Origin: Balneolaceae bacterium
GTDB taxonomy: Bacteria > Bacteroidota > Rhodothermia > Balneolales > Balneolaceae
Length of the DNA stretch: 64,000 nucleotides
NCBI GenBank assembly: GCA_006969905.1
Contig: CP030887.1
Location: 1,116,001-1,180,000 of the forward strand
Direction: 5' to 3'
Part shown: piece by piece, positions 16,590 through 25,637 of the stretch
Numbering within the stretch: the stretch's first letter is position 1
Layout of the letters: each line of letters starts with the position of its first letter
The notes under the pieces: model-generated
Databases searched by the model: none
Told to the model about the DNA's origin: nothing
What the model saw: only the letters and a program-made list of their open reading frames with translations
Translations under genes and position numbers: made by a program

Positions 16590-17132
16590 ATGATTTATGA
16601 ATTTCTTAATCGAACCCCACAATTTGATGAAACGGTTTTTGTAGCCCCAAGCGCGGATATTATCGGGGATGTCAAAATAGGCAAAGAAAGCAGTGTTTGG
16701 TTTAATGTCACCATTCGGGGTGATGTGAATTTTATCCGTATAGGTGAGCGGTCTAATGTGCAGGACAACGTTTGTATCCATGTAATGAACCAAACCGGCC
16801 CCACCATAATAGGTGACGAAGTTACCATCGGGCATGGCGCTGTAGTGCATGGCTGTACTATTGAAGATCGTGTGTTAATTGGGATGAATGCCACTGTTTT
16901 AGATAAAGCAGTGGTGCAGTCGGATGTAATTATTGCAGCAGGAACACTGGTTCCTCCCAACAAAACCCTGGAGAGCGGATATCTGTATATGGGTTCTCCG
17001 GCTAAAGCCATCCGTAAACTATCAGATGAAGAAATACAATCTATCCGACAGTATTCTGCAAATTATGTGAAGTACCTGAGAGCCTATCAGCAAAAAGATA
17101 CTTACGAAGAGAACCCGTTCTACAATAGCTAA
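16590..17132 (+). CDS. gamma-carbonic anhydrase family hexapeptide-repeat protein
   Basis: A 180-residue left-handed beta-helix protein of the YrdA/CaiE/gamma-carbonic anhydrase group. Hexapeptide turns run through VAPSADIIGDVKIGKESSVW, VTIRGDVNFIRIGERSNVQD and VTIGHGAVVHGCTIEDRVLI. Metal ligand candidates are the histidines in NVCIHV and GHGAVVHGC, in the usual family spacing. It may hydrate carbon dioxide or bind metal, but many members are inactive on CO2. It starts one base after the DUF3667 stop and precedes hemW. Confidence 0.85.
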   Translation: MIYEFLNRTPQFDETVFVAPSADIIGDVKIGKESSVWFNVTIRGDVNFIRIGERSNVQDNVCIHVMNQTGPTIIGDEVTIGHGAVVHGCTIEDRVLIGMNATVLDKAVVQSDVIIAAGTLVPPNKTLESGYLYMGSPAKAIRKLSDEEIQSIRQYSANYVKYLRAYQQKDTYEENPFYNS

Positions 17133-17183
17133 TAATCAATATTCAATGAACATTAGCAATTGCGCATTTAATGTTGATCATTG

Positions 17184-18314
17184 ATGAGCGGACTATACCT
17201 TCATATTCCTTTCTGCAAACAGGCATGCTCGTATTGTGATTTCTACTTTGTAACCAGGCAGGATCAAAAAGCTCAGTTTGTTGAAAAGCTTATTAATGAA
17301 ATTCATTCAAAGCAGGATTCTGTCTATTCCCAGGGGATCATTGAAACCATTTATTTTGGAGGAGGCACGCCTTCACTGCTCACTATTAAAGAGCTTTCTT
17401 CTATTCTCGAAGCTATAAAAAGCACATTTCATCTTAAGGCCAAAGAAATAACTATTGAGCTTAACCCAGATGATGTATCGAAAGAATATTTGGATGGGCT
17501 CAAGGGATTGGGCATTAACCGGGTCAGTATGGGTGTTCAGTCTTTTGATGAAGAATTGCTCAAATTCATGCATCGTGCCCATAATGCAAATGAAGCGTTA
17601 CAATGCCTGGAGATTCTATCCTTATCAGCTATAGAGGTATTTACGGCAGATTTGATTTATGGGAATCCCGGCCAAACCTTGCAAATGTTGGAAAAGGACA
17701 TAGATACTTTACTACAGTTCGATCCGCCACATGTTTCAGCGTATTCACTAACTATAGAACCCAGAACCCGGCTTGGGAAACAACTGGAACTGGGAAGATT
17801 GATGGTTCCAGGTGATGAGGTGGTAGAACAGCATGTGGACCTGGTAGAGGAGAAACTAAAGCGGGCGGGGCTATTTCGTTATGAAGTAAGTAATTTTGCC
17901 AAACCGGGACGGGAAGCAGTACACAACACAAACTATTGGGAGCATAAGAATTATTTAGGGCTGGGTCCTGGAGCACATTCCTTTTGGTGGGATGAAAATA
18001 AGCAAGGCGCGACAAGGTGGAGTAATGAAGCAAACCTGAAAAAATACCTGGAGAATAATCATACAAAAGAAATTGAGAAGGTATCTTTAGCAGGACTTGC
18101 AGAAGAGAGAGTAATGCTGGCGTTAAGAACATCCAAAGGATTTTCTTTGTGTGAACTTAAAACAAGATATAATTACGAGCTTTCACCGGGTCAGTTAGCA
18201 TATCTTGAAAGGATGGCATTTGAAAAGAAGCTGGTTATGGAGAAGGATATAAAACTGACTTCAAAAGGATTAAAAATTACCGATGCGATAATACTGGATC
18301 TTTTGACTGCTTAG
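17184..18314 (+). CDS. hemW: HemW-like radical SAM protein
   Basis: A 376-residue radical SAM protein of the oxygen-independent coproporphyrinogen oxidase-like group. The 4Fe-4S motif is CKQACSYC (CxxxCxxC) right after YLHIPF. Later family marks are IYFGGGTPSLL, GVQSFDEELLKFMHRAHNA, DLIYGNPGQTL, YEVSNFAKPGREAVHN and GLGPGAHSFW. The N-terminus lacks the extra residues of HemN, so a haem chaperone role (HemW) fits better than coproporphyrinogen oxidation. Start ATG 17184, after a short A+T-rich intergenic with an imperfect inverted repeat. Confidence 0.88.
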   Translation: MSGLYLHIPFCKQACSYCDFYFVTRQDQKAQFVEKLINEIHSKQDSVYSQGIIETIYFGGGTPSLLTIKELSSILEAIKSTFHLKAKEITIELNPDDVSKEYLDGLKGLGINRVSMGVQSFDEELLKFMHRAHNANEALQCLEILSLSAIEVFTADLIYGNPGQTLQMLEKDIDTLLQFDPPHVSAYSLTIEPRTRLGKQLELGRLMVPGDEVVEQHVDLVEEKLKRAGLFRYEVSNFAKPGREAVHNTNYWEHKNYLGLGPGAHSFWWDENKQGATRWSNEANLKKYLENNHTKEIEKVSLAGLAEERVMLALRTSKGFSLCELKTRYNYELSPGQLAYLERMAFEKKLVMEKDIKLTSKGLKITDAIILDLLTA

Positions 18315-18325
18315 TACAATTCAAT

Positions 18326-20011
18326 CTATTTGATAAGGGACATCGTTTTGTAAAAAGCCCCCTCTTCAGTCTGCAGGCGGTAAAAATAAATACCAGAAGC
18401 AAGGTTGAGGCCATCAAAGGGGAGTTCATATGTTCCGGGATCCAATTCTCCCGAAAAAACCGTCTGAATTTTCCTTCCTAAATAATCATAAACCTCTAAA
18501 GTTACATTTTGCTGTTTAGTAAGATCGAAAGGAAGTATGGTTCTCGAATTAAATGGGTTGGGATAGTTTTGAGCCAGGCGTGCCCTTGCAGGCAAGTCTG
18601 AAGTAATTCTGATTTGATATGATTGGATTGCCGTTTGGTCTGTATTTACAACAACCAAAGCCAGTTTATCAAGGTCATTCCACTCCCAGTTAGTAAGTAT
18701 CCGGGTTTGCCCGGAAGATTGCGCCTCCAGGAATCTTGAATCCGTAGTTCCGTTTTCAAAGTAGGCTAAAAGCCCGAGTTGTATAAAAGGATTACTATAA
18801 GCCAGCTGAATACTTGTAAAACCTGCTCTTGGTTCATCCAGGTCAACTTCTATGAAGTCAGCAGAATACCTGGTTAGATTAAAACTACCGGATAAGGTAT
18901 CTGGTAACGAGGAATAAGTCCGTTCCACAAAAGCTCCTGATACAGGGTATTCTAAACGCTCTTCAAAACCAAAATCTGGTGGACTGTTAATAATTCCGGC
19001 AGCATAATGCCACATATAAGCTTCTGCAATAGCTGCTCCATATGAATCGCCCTGGCGCTCTATTTCATTTCTTACAGCATTAAGGAAAGGAACCGACGGG
19101 TTTTGTTTTATTTCAATCCATACATTCGGCCAAAAATCATTTCCGTACTTCTCAGCAAAGTGCAAAGCAAAAGAAACATCTTCATAAGAGCCCGGGATAA
19201 TTGTAGAGTAAGGCTCTTCAAAAATACTGTCACCGAAACCGGTCAGGTAATTGTAATAATCGTTTACCGGGTCATAAACCAGTTCTTCCATAAGTGTGGC
19301 ATCCATTTCTGCCCAAAAATCACTATCGCCAGAAAAGTTATTGTCAACAAACTGAACTACGTGTTTGAGCTCATGTGCAATAGTAACCCGGACGGCTCCG
19401 AGTACATCTCCATCAGGATCATCATTAGATGGAAACCCGGCAAAATCATTTTCTATACCAATGAAAGGCGCCCCGGGAGGCACGAAACCATAAGCCCCTG
19501 AGTTGTTAGCCACCTCAATAGGAAAAGGCCGGCTTTTCACTGAAAAAATATCACTAAACCCAAGCCGGATATGGTGTCGGTAACTTGAATCCGCTGCCAA
19601 TCCTATTTCTTCTACATAATCGGGGATGCCGTTAGTATTGTTATCTTCGGAAGGTACAGCATCAGTTCCGGTAGTTTCATAACGGATAACAAAATCTCCT
19701 GATGGAGAAAGATACTCCGAAGAAGCTCTTGCTGATGCCGAAGCTACTGGCGACATAAGCATTTGAATTGTTTCCGGCTTCAAAGCTTTCAGGTTCTGAT
19801 GAAGATACATATGAGCAGGAGTAGCACACTTGTGAATCTTTCCATTATTGAAATGCTCAAAGTGAGCAATAGCAGCTTCATCTATAGAAATGGAGCCTTC
19901 TTCAGCAAGTTTACGGATTTCTTGTAGCGACTCATACCTTTGAGCGAAAGCCACAGATGTGCTAAGAATCAAGGTTAACAGAAAAAAATATGTAAAGCGA
20001 TGGGTTGGCAA
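18326..20011 (-). CDS. T9SS-exported HELKH metalloprotease-like protein
   Basis: A 561-residue secreted protein. It has a signal peptide (FTYFFLLTLILSTSVAFAQ), a peptidase-like core with a zinc site TIAHELKHVVQF (HExxH, H213-E214-H217), and a downstream acidic helix DFWAEMDATLMEELVYD that may give a third ligand. The layout is close to the MXAN_6640-type putative metalloproteases, with a conserved NGIPDYVEEI near 128. A middle beta-rich region precedes a type A T9SS sorting domain at about 478-561: NYPNPFNSRTILPF, YDYLGRKIQTV and LASGIYFYRLQ. It would be carried across the outer membrane by the T9SS. Protease activity is predicted, not shown. Confidence 0.8.
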   Translation of the reverse strand: MPTHRFTYFFLLTLILSTSVAFAQRYESLQEIRKLAEEGSISIDEAAIAHFEHFNNGKIHKCATPAHMYLHQNLKALKPETIQMLMSPVASASARASSEYLSPSGDFVIRYETTGTDAVPSEDNNTNGIPDYVEEIGLAADSSYRHHIRLGFSDIFSVKSRPFPIEVANNSGAYGFVPPGAPFIGIENDFAGFPSNDDPDGDVLGAVRVTIAHELKHVVQFVDNNFSGDSDFWAEMDATLMEELVYDPVNDYYNYLTGFGDSIFEEPYSTIIPGSYEDVSFALHFAEKYGNDFWPNVWIEIKQNPSVPFLNAVRNEIERQGDSYGAAIAEAYMWHYAAGIINSPPDFGFEERLEYPVSGAFVERTYSSLPDTLSGSFNLTRYSADFIEVDLDEPRAGFTSIQLAYSNPFIQLGLLAYFENGTTDSRFLEAQSSGQTRILTNWEWNDLDKLALVVVNTDQTAIQSYQIRITSDLPARARLAQNYPNPFNSRTILPFDLTKQQNVTLEVYDYLGRKIQTVFSGELDPGTYELPFDGLNLASGIYFYRLQTEEGAFYKTMSLIK

Positions 20012-20079
20012 ACGTGTAAAGATTTTTTAGATGCAGATTGTTTATTTTTCACCTGTATAAAACATCAGAATTAAGATAT

Positions 20080-20087
20080 TATTTTTG
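20080..20087 (+). promoter_or_regulatory. possible -7 element upstream of trhO
   Basis: TATTTTTG fits the Bacteroidota TAnnTTTG -7 consensus and lies 21 bases before ATG 20109. No good TTG element is seen 21 bases upstream, so this is weaker than the two tRNA promoters. Confidence 0.35.
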
Positions 20088-20108
20088 AAATAAATAGTTA
20101 ACAACAAG

Positions 20109-21071
20109 ATGTACGAAGTAATTCTTTATTACAATTTTAGTGCAATTGAAGAGCCGGAACGTTTTTGTAAAGATCATAAGAAATTTTGCAGGGAGCTGGG
20201 ACTTAAAGGAAGAATTTATATTTCAAGCGAAGGGATTAACGGAACAGCTGCAGGTACTAAAGAGCAAATTAAAGCTTATAAAGATTATGTATGGTCACTT
20301 CCTGGTTTTGAACAAACAGAGTTCAAGACAGATGAAGAAGACTATATCCCTTTTGCCAAACTAATCTGCAAAACAAGAGAAGAAATTGTATCGCTGCACA
20401 TGGATGGTGTTGATCCGAAAAACGGAGGTAATCATCTTTCCCCGGCTGAGTGGAGAAAAGTCATGGAATCAGGAGAAGATTACGTGATGATTGATGTGCG
20501 AAATAATTATGAATCTAAAGTGGGCCACTTCAAAGGAGCACTAACTCCTGATCTGGAAAATTTTTATGATTTCCCCGGATGGCTTGAGGAAGCAAACATT
20601 CCAAAAGACAAAAAAGTACTCATGTACTGCACGGGCGGCATTCGCTGCGAAAAGTTCTCTGTGCTTATGAAAGATCAGGGCTGGGACGATGTAAACCAAT
20701 TGCATGGTGGCATCCTGACCTATGCAAAGGAAGAAGGGGGAAAACATTTTGAAGGTAAATGTTTTGTGTTCGATGACCGGCTTATTGTTCCGGTAGACCC
20801 TTCAAAACTGGAACCTATAGCACATTGTGAAATTACCGGGAAACCTGCAGATACGTATGTGAATTGCGCCAATATGGAGTGCAATAAGCTATTTGTTTGT
20901 TCTGAAGAAGGGGCGCACCTTATGGAAGGCTGTTGCAGCGAAGAGTGTAAACAAAGCGAATATCGCAGGCCTTTTGATCCTGAAAATGCATTCAAACCAT
21001 TTCGGAAATGGTATAACTATTTTGGAGATGATTTCAAACACCGGGACCTTGAGCAATCTGCAAGCGCCTAA
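20109..21071 (+). CDS. trhO: tRNA uridine(34) hydroxylase TrhO, rhodanese family
   Basis: A 320-residue enzyme that hydroxylates uridine 34 of tRNA to ho5U using oxygen. It has an N-terminal acylphosphatase-like part (EVILYYNFSAIEEPERFC...GRIYISSEGINGTAAG). A rhodanese domain at about 120-215 carries the active cysteine in MYCTGGIRCEK. The C-terminal cysteine-rich tail (CANMECNKLFVC, EGCCSEECK) is typical of the longer YceA/TrhO type. The final 44 bases overlap the start of the following pseudouridine synthase. Confidence 0.9.
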   Translation: MYEVILYYNFSAIEEPERFCKDHKKFCRELGLKGRIYISSEGINGTAAGTKEQIKAYKDYVWSLPGFEQTEFKTDEEDYIPFAKLICKTREEIVSLHMDGVDPKNGGNHLSPAEWRKVMESGEDYVMIDVRNNYESKVGHFKGALTPDLENFYDFPGWLEEANIPKDKKVLMYCTGGIRCEKFSVLMKDQGWDDVNQLHGGILTYAKEEGGKHFEGKCFVFDDRLIVPVDPSKLEPIAHCEITGKPADTYVNCANMECNKLFVCSEEGAHLMEGCCSEECKQSEYRRPFDPENAFKPFRKWYNYFGDDFKHRDLEQSASA

Positions 21072-21969
21072 CAGGTGTGTTCGCATAGTTAAACCGTACT
21101 CAATAACATATCGGTTTAGCGTAGCTAAAGAATTTGTGGGGAGCACATTATCAGAAATGATGGCAACCCGTTTTCCATTCAGGGAACAGGCTGATTGGTT
21201 TCTCCGGATCAAAGAAGGCAAAGTAGGGGTTAACGAGCAGCCCTGTGCTCCGGATTATTTGTTGAGGGAAAAGGATGAAGTTTTTCATTACAACCCAGCA
21301 GTAATTGAGCCCTCTGTTCCCGATGAAGTTGAAGTGCTTTACCAAACCAATAATTACCTGGTTGTATTTAAACCGGCACCCATGCCCATGCACCCAGGGG
21401 GGCGGTATAATAAAAACAGCCTTACAGAGATTTTGAAAGAGAAAGGTTTTGAAAATTTGAAAATTGTACATCGGCTGGATGGAGTGACTTCGGGAATAGT
21501 ATTATTTGCAAAGACCAAAGACTTTGCAAAAAAAGCGATGGAATGTTTCAGGGATAGCCGGGTCATAAAAACCTATTACGCTCATGTAGCAGGTGTTCCC
21601 GGAGAAGACGAAAAAACCATCGAGGCAGTGATCCGGCGCAAGAAAGGTTTCGTTTTTGAAAGTGAGGATAAACTTGAAAACGGGAAAAATGCGATTACCC
21701 GGTTTAGTGTGCTGGAAAGGAGAGAAAATTCAGCTATTATAAAATGCGAGCCTATTACCGGGCGAACCCACCAAATTCGCCTGCATCTTGAAAAGTGGGG
21801 ACACCCCATTATTGATGATCCCATTTATGGGCTGGGGGGAGACAAGAGCAGTAAACGAACACAGAATATAGGTATCAGATTGCTGAACGCCGGAATAGTT
21901 TCGAAAGATTTAGGAGTGGACTATAAGTTGGATATTCCTGCCGGTTGGGTGAATAACCCCGTATTCTGA
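21028..21969 (+). CDS. RluA-family pseudouridine synthase
   Basis: A 313-residue RNA pseudouridine synthase. An N-terminal S4-like RNA-binding part (about 35-70, WFLRIKEGKVGVNEQ) is followed by the catalytic domain, with the conserved aspartate in IVHRLDGVTSGIVLFAK (D151) and a later GRTHQIRLHLEKWGHPI block. The frame is open back to 20893, deep inside trhO. ATG 21028, with TTTTGGAG before it, overlaps trhO by 44 bases; a TTG at 21049 is a fallback. The rRNA or tRNA target is unknown. It is translated in another frame from the end of trhO, so coupling is likely. Confidence 0.82.
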   Translation: MISNTGTLSNLQAPNRCVRIVKPYSITYRFSVAKEFVGSTLSEMMATRFPFREQADWFLRIKEGKVGVNEQPCAPDYLLREKDEVFHYNPAVIEPSVPDEVEVLYQTNNYLVVFKPAPMPMHPGGRYNKNSLTEILKEKGFENLKIVHRLDGVTSGIVLFAKTKDFAKKAMECFRDSRVIKTYYAHVAGVPGEDEKTIEAVIRRKKGFVFESEDKLENGKNAITRFSVLERRENSAIIKCEPITGRTHQIRLHLEKWGHPIIDDPIYGLGGDKSSKRTQNIGIRLLNAGIVSKDLGVDYKLDIPAGWVNNPVF

Positions 21970-21977
21970 ACTTTACC

Positions 21978-22769
21978 TCATCCCTTAAAAAAAGCTTCCG
22001 CAATGGCGGCAAACTGTTTAGGTTTATCCAGGAAAGCATAGTGCCCGGCATCTTCAATCACTACCACGGCAGCATTTTTGATCCCTTTTTCCATGCGCTC
22101 TCCCTGGTAAACCGGGGTGGCATCATCATTTGCACCCCAAAGTAAAAGAATCTCATGCGGTATTTGATGAAGGGTATGATCAAAATATTCAGTTACCGAC
22201 TTCACAAAAGTTTCCCGCATCACACCAGAGAGTTTACTGTAATCGCTGGAACCAAGGCTTTTCCAAAGATCGGTGGAGCGCAGCCAGTTCAAAGAAGATT
22301 CCTTCAGCTTTCCCGGCAGGATTACAAAAGGAGCCTTTAGTGTTTTGGCAAAATACTTTTTAGCATAAAATTTAGCTGATCGTTTAGGTTTCATGCCCGC
22401 CCCACCCGTAATCAACACTTTCTGAATATGTTTTTTCCCGAAATCACGGGTACAGAGCTTAAGGGTAATCCGTCCCCCGAAAGAATGAACAAGAAGATCA
22501 ACTGGTTTTGTGAACAGTTCTGAAATAAATGCCTGAACAGCATCTGTGTAATCATCAATACTCCAGCCGGTGGGTGGTTCGGGAGTATCCCCAAAACCAG
22601 GCAAGTCCAGTATATAGCTTTTTCGTAATGTAGCCAGGTTTTTTGCGATGGGTACCATTACACGACGACTGCTACCCCACCCATGCAGGATGATAAGAGG
22701 TTTTCCCTCACCTATGATCTCATAAGCGATGGGTGTTTCTTTATATTGGAAAGTGTTGAATTCTGGCAT
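21978..22769 (-). CDS. alpha/beta-fold hydrolase
   Basis: A 263-residue soluble hydrolase. It begins KPLIILHGWGSSRRVMVPIA, the usual HGxG oxyanion region. The nucleophile elbow is LLVHSFGGRITL (Ser about 96; the G before H-S is V). The acid is probably Asp in LLWGANDDATPV and the base His in EDAGHYAFLDKP. A helical lid lies between about 125 and 185. I start at ATG 22769, since the frame opening at 22790 adds seven residues outside the fold. Substrate unknown. It converges on the RluA gene. Confidence 0.8.
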   Translation of the reverse strand: MPEFNTFQYKETPIAYEIIGEGKPLIILHGWGSSRRVMVPIAKNLATLRKSYILDLPGFGDTPEPPTGWSIDDYTDAVQAFISELFTKPVDLLVHSFGGRITLKLCTRDFGKKHIQKVLITGGAGMKPKRSAKFYAKKYFAKTLKAPFVILPGKLKESSLNWLRSTDLWKSLGSSDYSKLSGVMRETFVKSVTEYFDHTLHQIPHEILLLWGANDDATPVYQGERMEKGIKNAAVVVIEDAGHYAFLDKPKQFAAIAEAFFKG

Positions 22770-22873
22770 AACAAAGGGTTGGCAAAACATCTCACTTCAG
22801 CCAATAGAATACAAGTTGACTTAAAGAAGAATTGTTCCCTAATTAGTACAAATAAAAATAAGGCGTTGTAGTG

Positions 22874-23359
22874 ATGAAAAAGCTAAGGCGAAAATTCTTT
22901 TTTTGGATGGAGCAGTTGCAAATCTCCCGGAAAGAGCGCATTACCATTAGTTCGCTTTTAGTTCTTGTTATAATGATGAGTGCGATAAACTCACTGCTTA
23001 CTCAAAAACTTAACTACCAGCAGGAAGATTATGATTTATTGGTTGCAGAATTTGAAGCCAGAAGTGAAACCATGAAACAGCGCCTTTTAGAAGAAGAAAG
23101 AAAATATACTCCTCTACCAGAATCCACAAAACAAGGAGATACTCTCCTCGTTTCCAGTGAGTCATCCCTGTCAATAAACATCAACACAGCAAATTTAGAA
23201 GAACTGCAAAAGCTGGAAGGAATTGGTAAAACGTATGCTCAAAGAATTATTGACTACCGGATAGAACACGGAAACTTCAATTCGGTTGAAGAATTAATTA
23301 ACGTAAAAGGAATAGGAAAAAAACGACTGGAAAAGATCGCTCCTTTTGTCAAACTTTAG
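22874..23359 (+). CDS. membrane-anchored ComEA-like helix-hairpin-helix protein
   Basis: A 161-residue protein. A basic N-terminus is followed by one hydrophobic helix ([20 protein letters not shown], about 24-43), then a charged linker. A C-terminal pair of helix-hairpin-helix motifs follows at about 100-161 ([20 protein letters not shown], then [20 protein letters not shown] and [12 protein letters not shown]). HhH pairs of this ComEA kind bind double-stranded DNA without sequence preference, and ComEA proteins act in DNA uptake. The same domain, clearly paralogous, ends the PLD-like protein at 52223-54151. It precedes porX by 19 bases. Confidence 0.8.
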   Translation: MKKLRRKFFFWMEQLQISRKERITISSLLVLVIMMSAINSLLTQKLNYQQEDYDLLVAEFEARSETMKQRLLEEERKYTPLPESTKQGDTLLVSSESSLSININTANLEELQKLEGIGKTYAQRIIDYRIEHGNFNSVEELINVKGIGKKRLEKIAPFVKL

Positions 23360-23378
23360 CCGAAATTAAAACAAGCTT

Positions 23379-24920
23379 ATGCCAAACATACTTTGGGTTG
23401 ACGACCAGATCGATCAGCTTCGTTCACATATTATTTTCCTGGAGAAGAAAGGCTTTGATATCGTTCCGGTTAGCAACGGGGAAGATGCCGTTACGATGAT
23501 TTCGGAACAACCATTTGACATCGTTTTTCTGGATGAACAGATGCCGGGAATGGGAGGAATTGAGACGCTGGAACTCATCAAAAACCTGAACCCTTCGCTT
23601 CCTGTGGTAATGATCACCAAGAGCGAAGAAGAGTCAATAATGGAAGATGCGATTGGCGGGAAGATTTCAGATTACCTGATTAAGCCGGTAAACCCTAACC
23701 AGATTTTATTAACAACCAAGCGGATACTGGAACGATCAAGGCTGCAAAATGAAAAATCTGCACAAACCTATTTGCGCCAGTTCGGGGAATTGTCAGCAAA
23801 AATACATCCGGGCATAAGCTGGAGAGAGTGGATTGAAATTTACAGGGAGTTAACGCGCTGGCAGATTGAATTGGGCTCAGGGGATGAAAACCTGGTACAA
23901 GTGCTGAACGACCAATTCCAGGAAGCGAATAAAGAGTTCGGGAAGTTTATTGAAAATGAATACCGAAGCTGGCTGCAAAATGAAGAAGGCCGTCCGGCTC
24001 TTTCCGCAGATATTTTCGATAAATATGTGAGGCCACATGTGGAAAAGGGCGAGAAAACGATGTTCTTCATTATTGATTGTATGCGGTACGATCAATGGTT
24101 GTCTTTTGAGGCAATACTATCCGGGTTTTATAGTATAGAGACTGATTTTTACTACTCTATTTTGCCAACAGCAACGCCCTATTCAAGGAATGCCATTTTC
24201 GCAGGCTTAAACCCCTTTGATATCGAACGATTGTACCCGGAGTTGTGGCAGCAAGGCCAGGATGAAAAGTCGCTGAATCGAAATGAAGAAGAACTGCTCA
24301 AACGTCAGCTTGATCGTGCAGGGATAGATATCAAATTTAAATACGAAAAAATCCTTACAGCGGAAGAAGGAAAGCGGGTTTCTGATAAAATGCACAGTTT
24401 TGCACAGTCAAGACTGGCAGCATTTGTCTACAATTTTGTGGATACCCTGGTGCATTCCAGGTCCGATTCAGAGGTAATCAAAGAGCTTGCCCCGGATGAA
24501 GCAGCTTTTCGTTCTATAACAGAAGCCTGGTTCCAGCATTCTCACTTACTGCAAATGTTTAAGGAGCTGGCAGAGGAAGATGTGACAGTGGTTATTACGA
24601 CTGACCACGGTTCAGTTCGCTCGCTAAGGGATACCAAAGTTTACGGAGACCGGGATACGGCAACGAATCTTCGTTATAAATATGGCCGCAACCTGAAGGC
24701 AGAAGAAAGAAATGCCGTTTTCTTCATCGATAAACCGGAAGATTACAAGCTCCCGGCCATTTCGGGGGTTAATAATTACATTATTGCCAAAGAAGATTAC
24801 TACTTCATCTATCCTACCAACTATCACAAATTCCAGAACCGTTACCGCGATACGTTTCAACATGGCGGGGCTTCCATGGAAGAGATGATTTTACCTATAG
24901 CAACACTCAGGCCCAAGTAA
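23379..24920 (+). CDS. porX: PorX: response regulator with PglZ/alkaline phosphatase-like domain
   Basis: A 513-residue cytosolic regulator of the type IX secretion system. The receiver domain (1-115) has the phospho-acceptor D52 in [12 protein letters not shown], with T80 and K102 of the usual set. A PglZ-type alkaline phosphatase superfamily domain follows at about 220-513, with metal ligand candidates D233 ([12 protein letters not shown]), D409-H410 (TTDHGS) and H495 (FQHGG). This fusion is the PorX signature. The P. gingivalis protein acts with the kinase PorY and hydrolyses oligonucleotides. It sits between a ComEA-like gene and tsaE, as a functional mix of neighbours. Confidence 0.92.
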   Translation: MPNILWVDDQIDQLRSHIIFLEKKGFDIVPVSNGEDAVTMISEQPFDIVFLDEQMPGMGGIETLELIKNLNPSLPVVMITKSEEESIMEDAIGGKISDYLIKPVNPNQILLTTKRILERSRLQNEKSAQTYLRQFGELSAKIHPGISWREWIEIYRELTRWQIELGSGDENLVQVLNDQFQEANKEFGKFIENEYRSWLQNEEGRPALSADIFDKYVRPHVEKGEKTMFFIIDCMRYDQWLSFEAILSGFYSIETDFYYSILPTATPYSRNAIFAGLNPFDIERLYPELWQQGQDEKSLNRNEEELLKRQLDRAGIDIKFKYEKILTAEEGKRVSDKMHSFAQSRLAAFVYNFVDTLVHSRSDSEVIKELAPDEAAFRSITEAWFQHSHLLQMFKELAEEDVTVVITTDHGSVRSLRDTKVYGDRDTATNLRYKYGRNLKAEERNAVFFIDKPEDYKLPAISGVNNYIIAKEDYYFIYPTNYHKFQNRYRDTFQHGGASMEEMILPIATLRPK

Positions 24921-24922
24921 AA

Positions 24923-25348
24923 GTGATCCGGGAAAGTAATTCGGTAGACGAAACCATTGCTATTGGCAAGCAATTTGCAGAGGAACTGGAACAAGGAGAC
25001 ATTGTGTGCCTGTATGGTGATTTGGGTACCGGGAAAACTCACTTTGTGAAGGGCATAGCATCTTTTTTTAGAGTGAGCGAAGTCGAAGTTAACTCCCCAA
25101 CCTTTACCTTGATTAATGAGTACCCGGGCACAGTGCCTATTTATCATTTTGATTGTTACCGGCTAAAAAATGAACAGGAAGCCCTTGAGATTGGTGCTGA
25201 GGAATATTTATTTGGTGAGGGCGTTTCGCTTATCGAATGGCCGGAGCGCATAAATAGTTTATTACCCAACGATGTAATAAAAGTAGAATTAAATCATGCA
25301 GGCGATTCAAAACGAATCATTCGTATCTTAGAGAGACAGAGCAGTTGA
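24923..25348 (+). CDS. tsaE: tRNA threonylcarbamoyladenosine biosynthesis ATPase TsaE
   Basis: A 141-residue P-loop ATPase of the t6A tRNA-modification machinery, partner of TsaB and TsaD. Walker A is CLYGDLGTGKTHFVKGIA; NSPTFTLINEYPG and HFDCYRLKNEQEALEIG are the standard family blocks, followed by LIEWPERI. It starts with GTG at 24923, two bases after the porX stop, so the two are one transcript. The length is normal for TsaE. Confidence 0.95.
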   Translation: MIRESNSVDETIAIGKQFAEELEQGDIVCLYGDLGTGKTHFVKGIASFFRVSEVEVNSPTFTLINEYPGTVPIYHFDCYRLKNEQEALEIGAEEYLFGEGVSLIEWPERINSLLPNDVIKVELNHAGDSKRIIRILERQSS

Positions 25349-25349
25349 C

Positions 25350-25637
25350 ATGTCGTTCACAAAAAAGCGCAGGCTTTCATATCGATTAGACTTACTTCCG
25401 GTAATACTTCCCTTTCACCGCAGGGCAAAGAATGACCTTAAAGTAGGTGACCTGGTGTATTACGGCCCAAGCCCGGAGTACTATGGCATCGGGGAAGTAG
25501 TTCAGCAGGAAGAAAAAATATGCATGGTTGATTTTCGAGGCACAGGGTTATTAGGTATCCATAAAGACGAATTGCTTGCCTCTTATCTGATTCCTATTCA
25601 TAAATTGAACTTGTCTAGGGTTTTGAAGACGAGATAG
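25350..25637 (+). CDS. small hypothetical protein with an SH3-like barrel
   Basis: A 95-residue protein starting one base after the tsaE stop. The basic N-terminus (MSFTKKRRLSYRLDLL) leads into strand repeats LKVGDLVYYGPSPEYYGIGEV then ICMVDFRGTGLLGIHKDELL. These resemble an SH3-like or KOW-type small barrel as found in nucleic-acid or protein-binding modules. I do not recognise the family. The TAG stop at 25635-25637 overlaps the GTG start of the next gene by one base. Confidence 0.6.
   Translation: MSFTKKRRLSYRLDLLPVILPFHRRAKNDLKVGDLVYYGPSPEYYGIGEVVQQEEKICMVDFRGTGLLGIHKDELLASYLIPIHKLNLSRVLKTR

Noticed and set aside
17133-17183. Short inverted repeat CAATGAACATT / AATGTTGATCATTG before hemW
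   Set aside because: It is imperfect, A+T-rich and lacks a T-run, and no second copy was noticed; not supported as a terminator or mobile end.
23379-24920. A BREX or PglZ-linked phage defence gene
   Set aside because: The PglZ domain is fused to a receiver domain, which is the PorX form. No BrxC, PglX or BrxL lies beside it.
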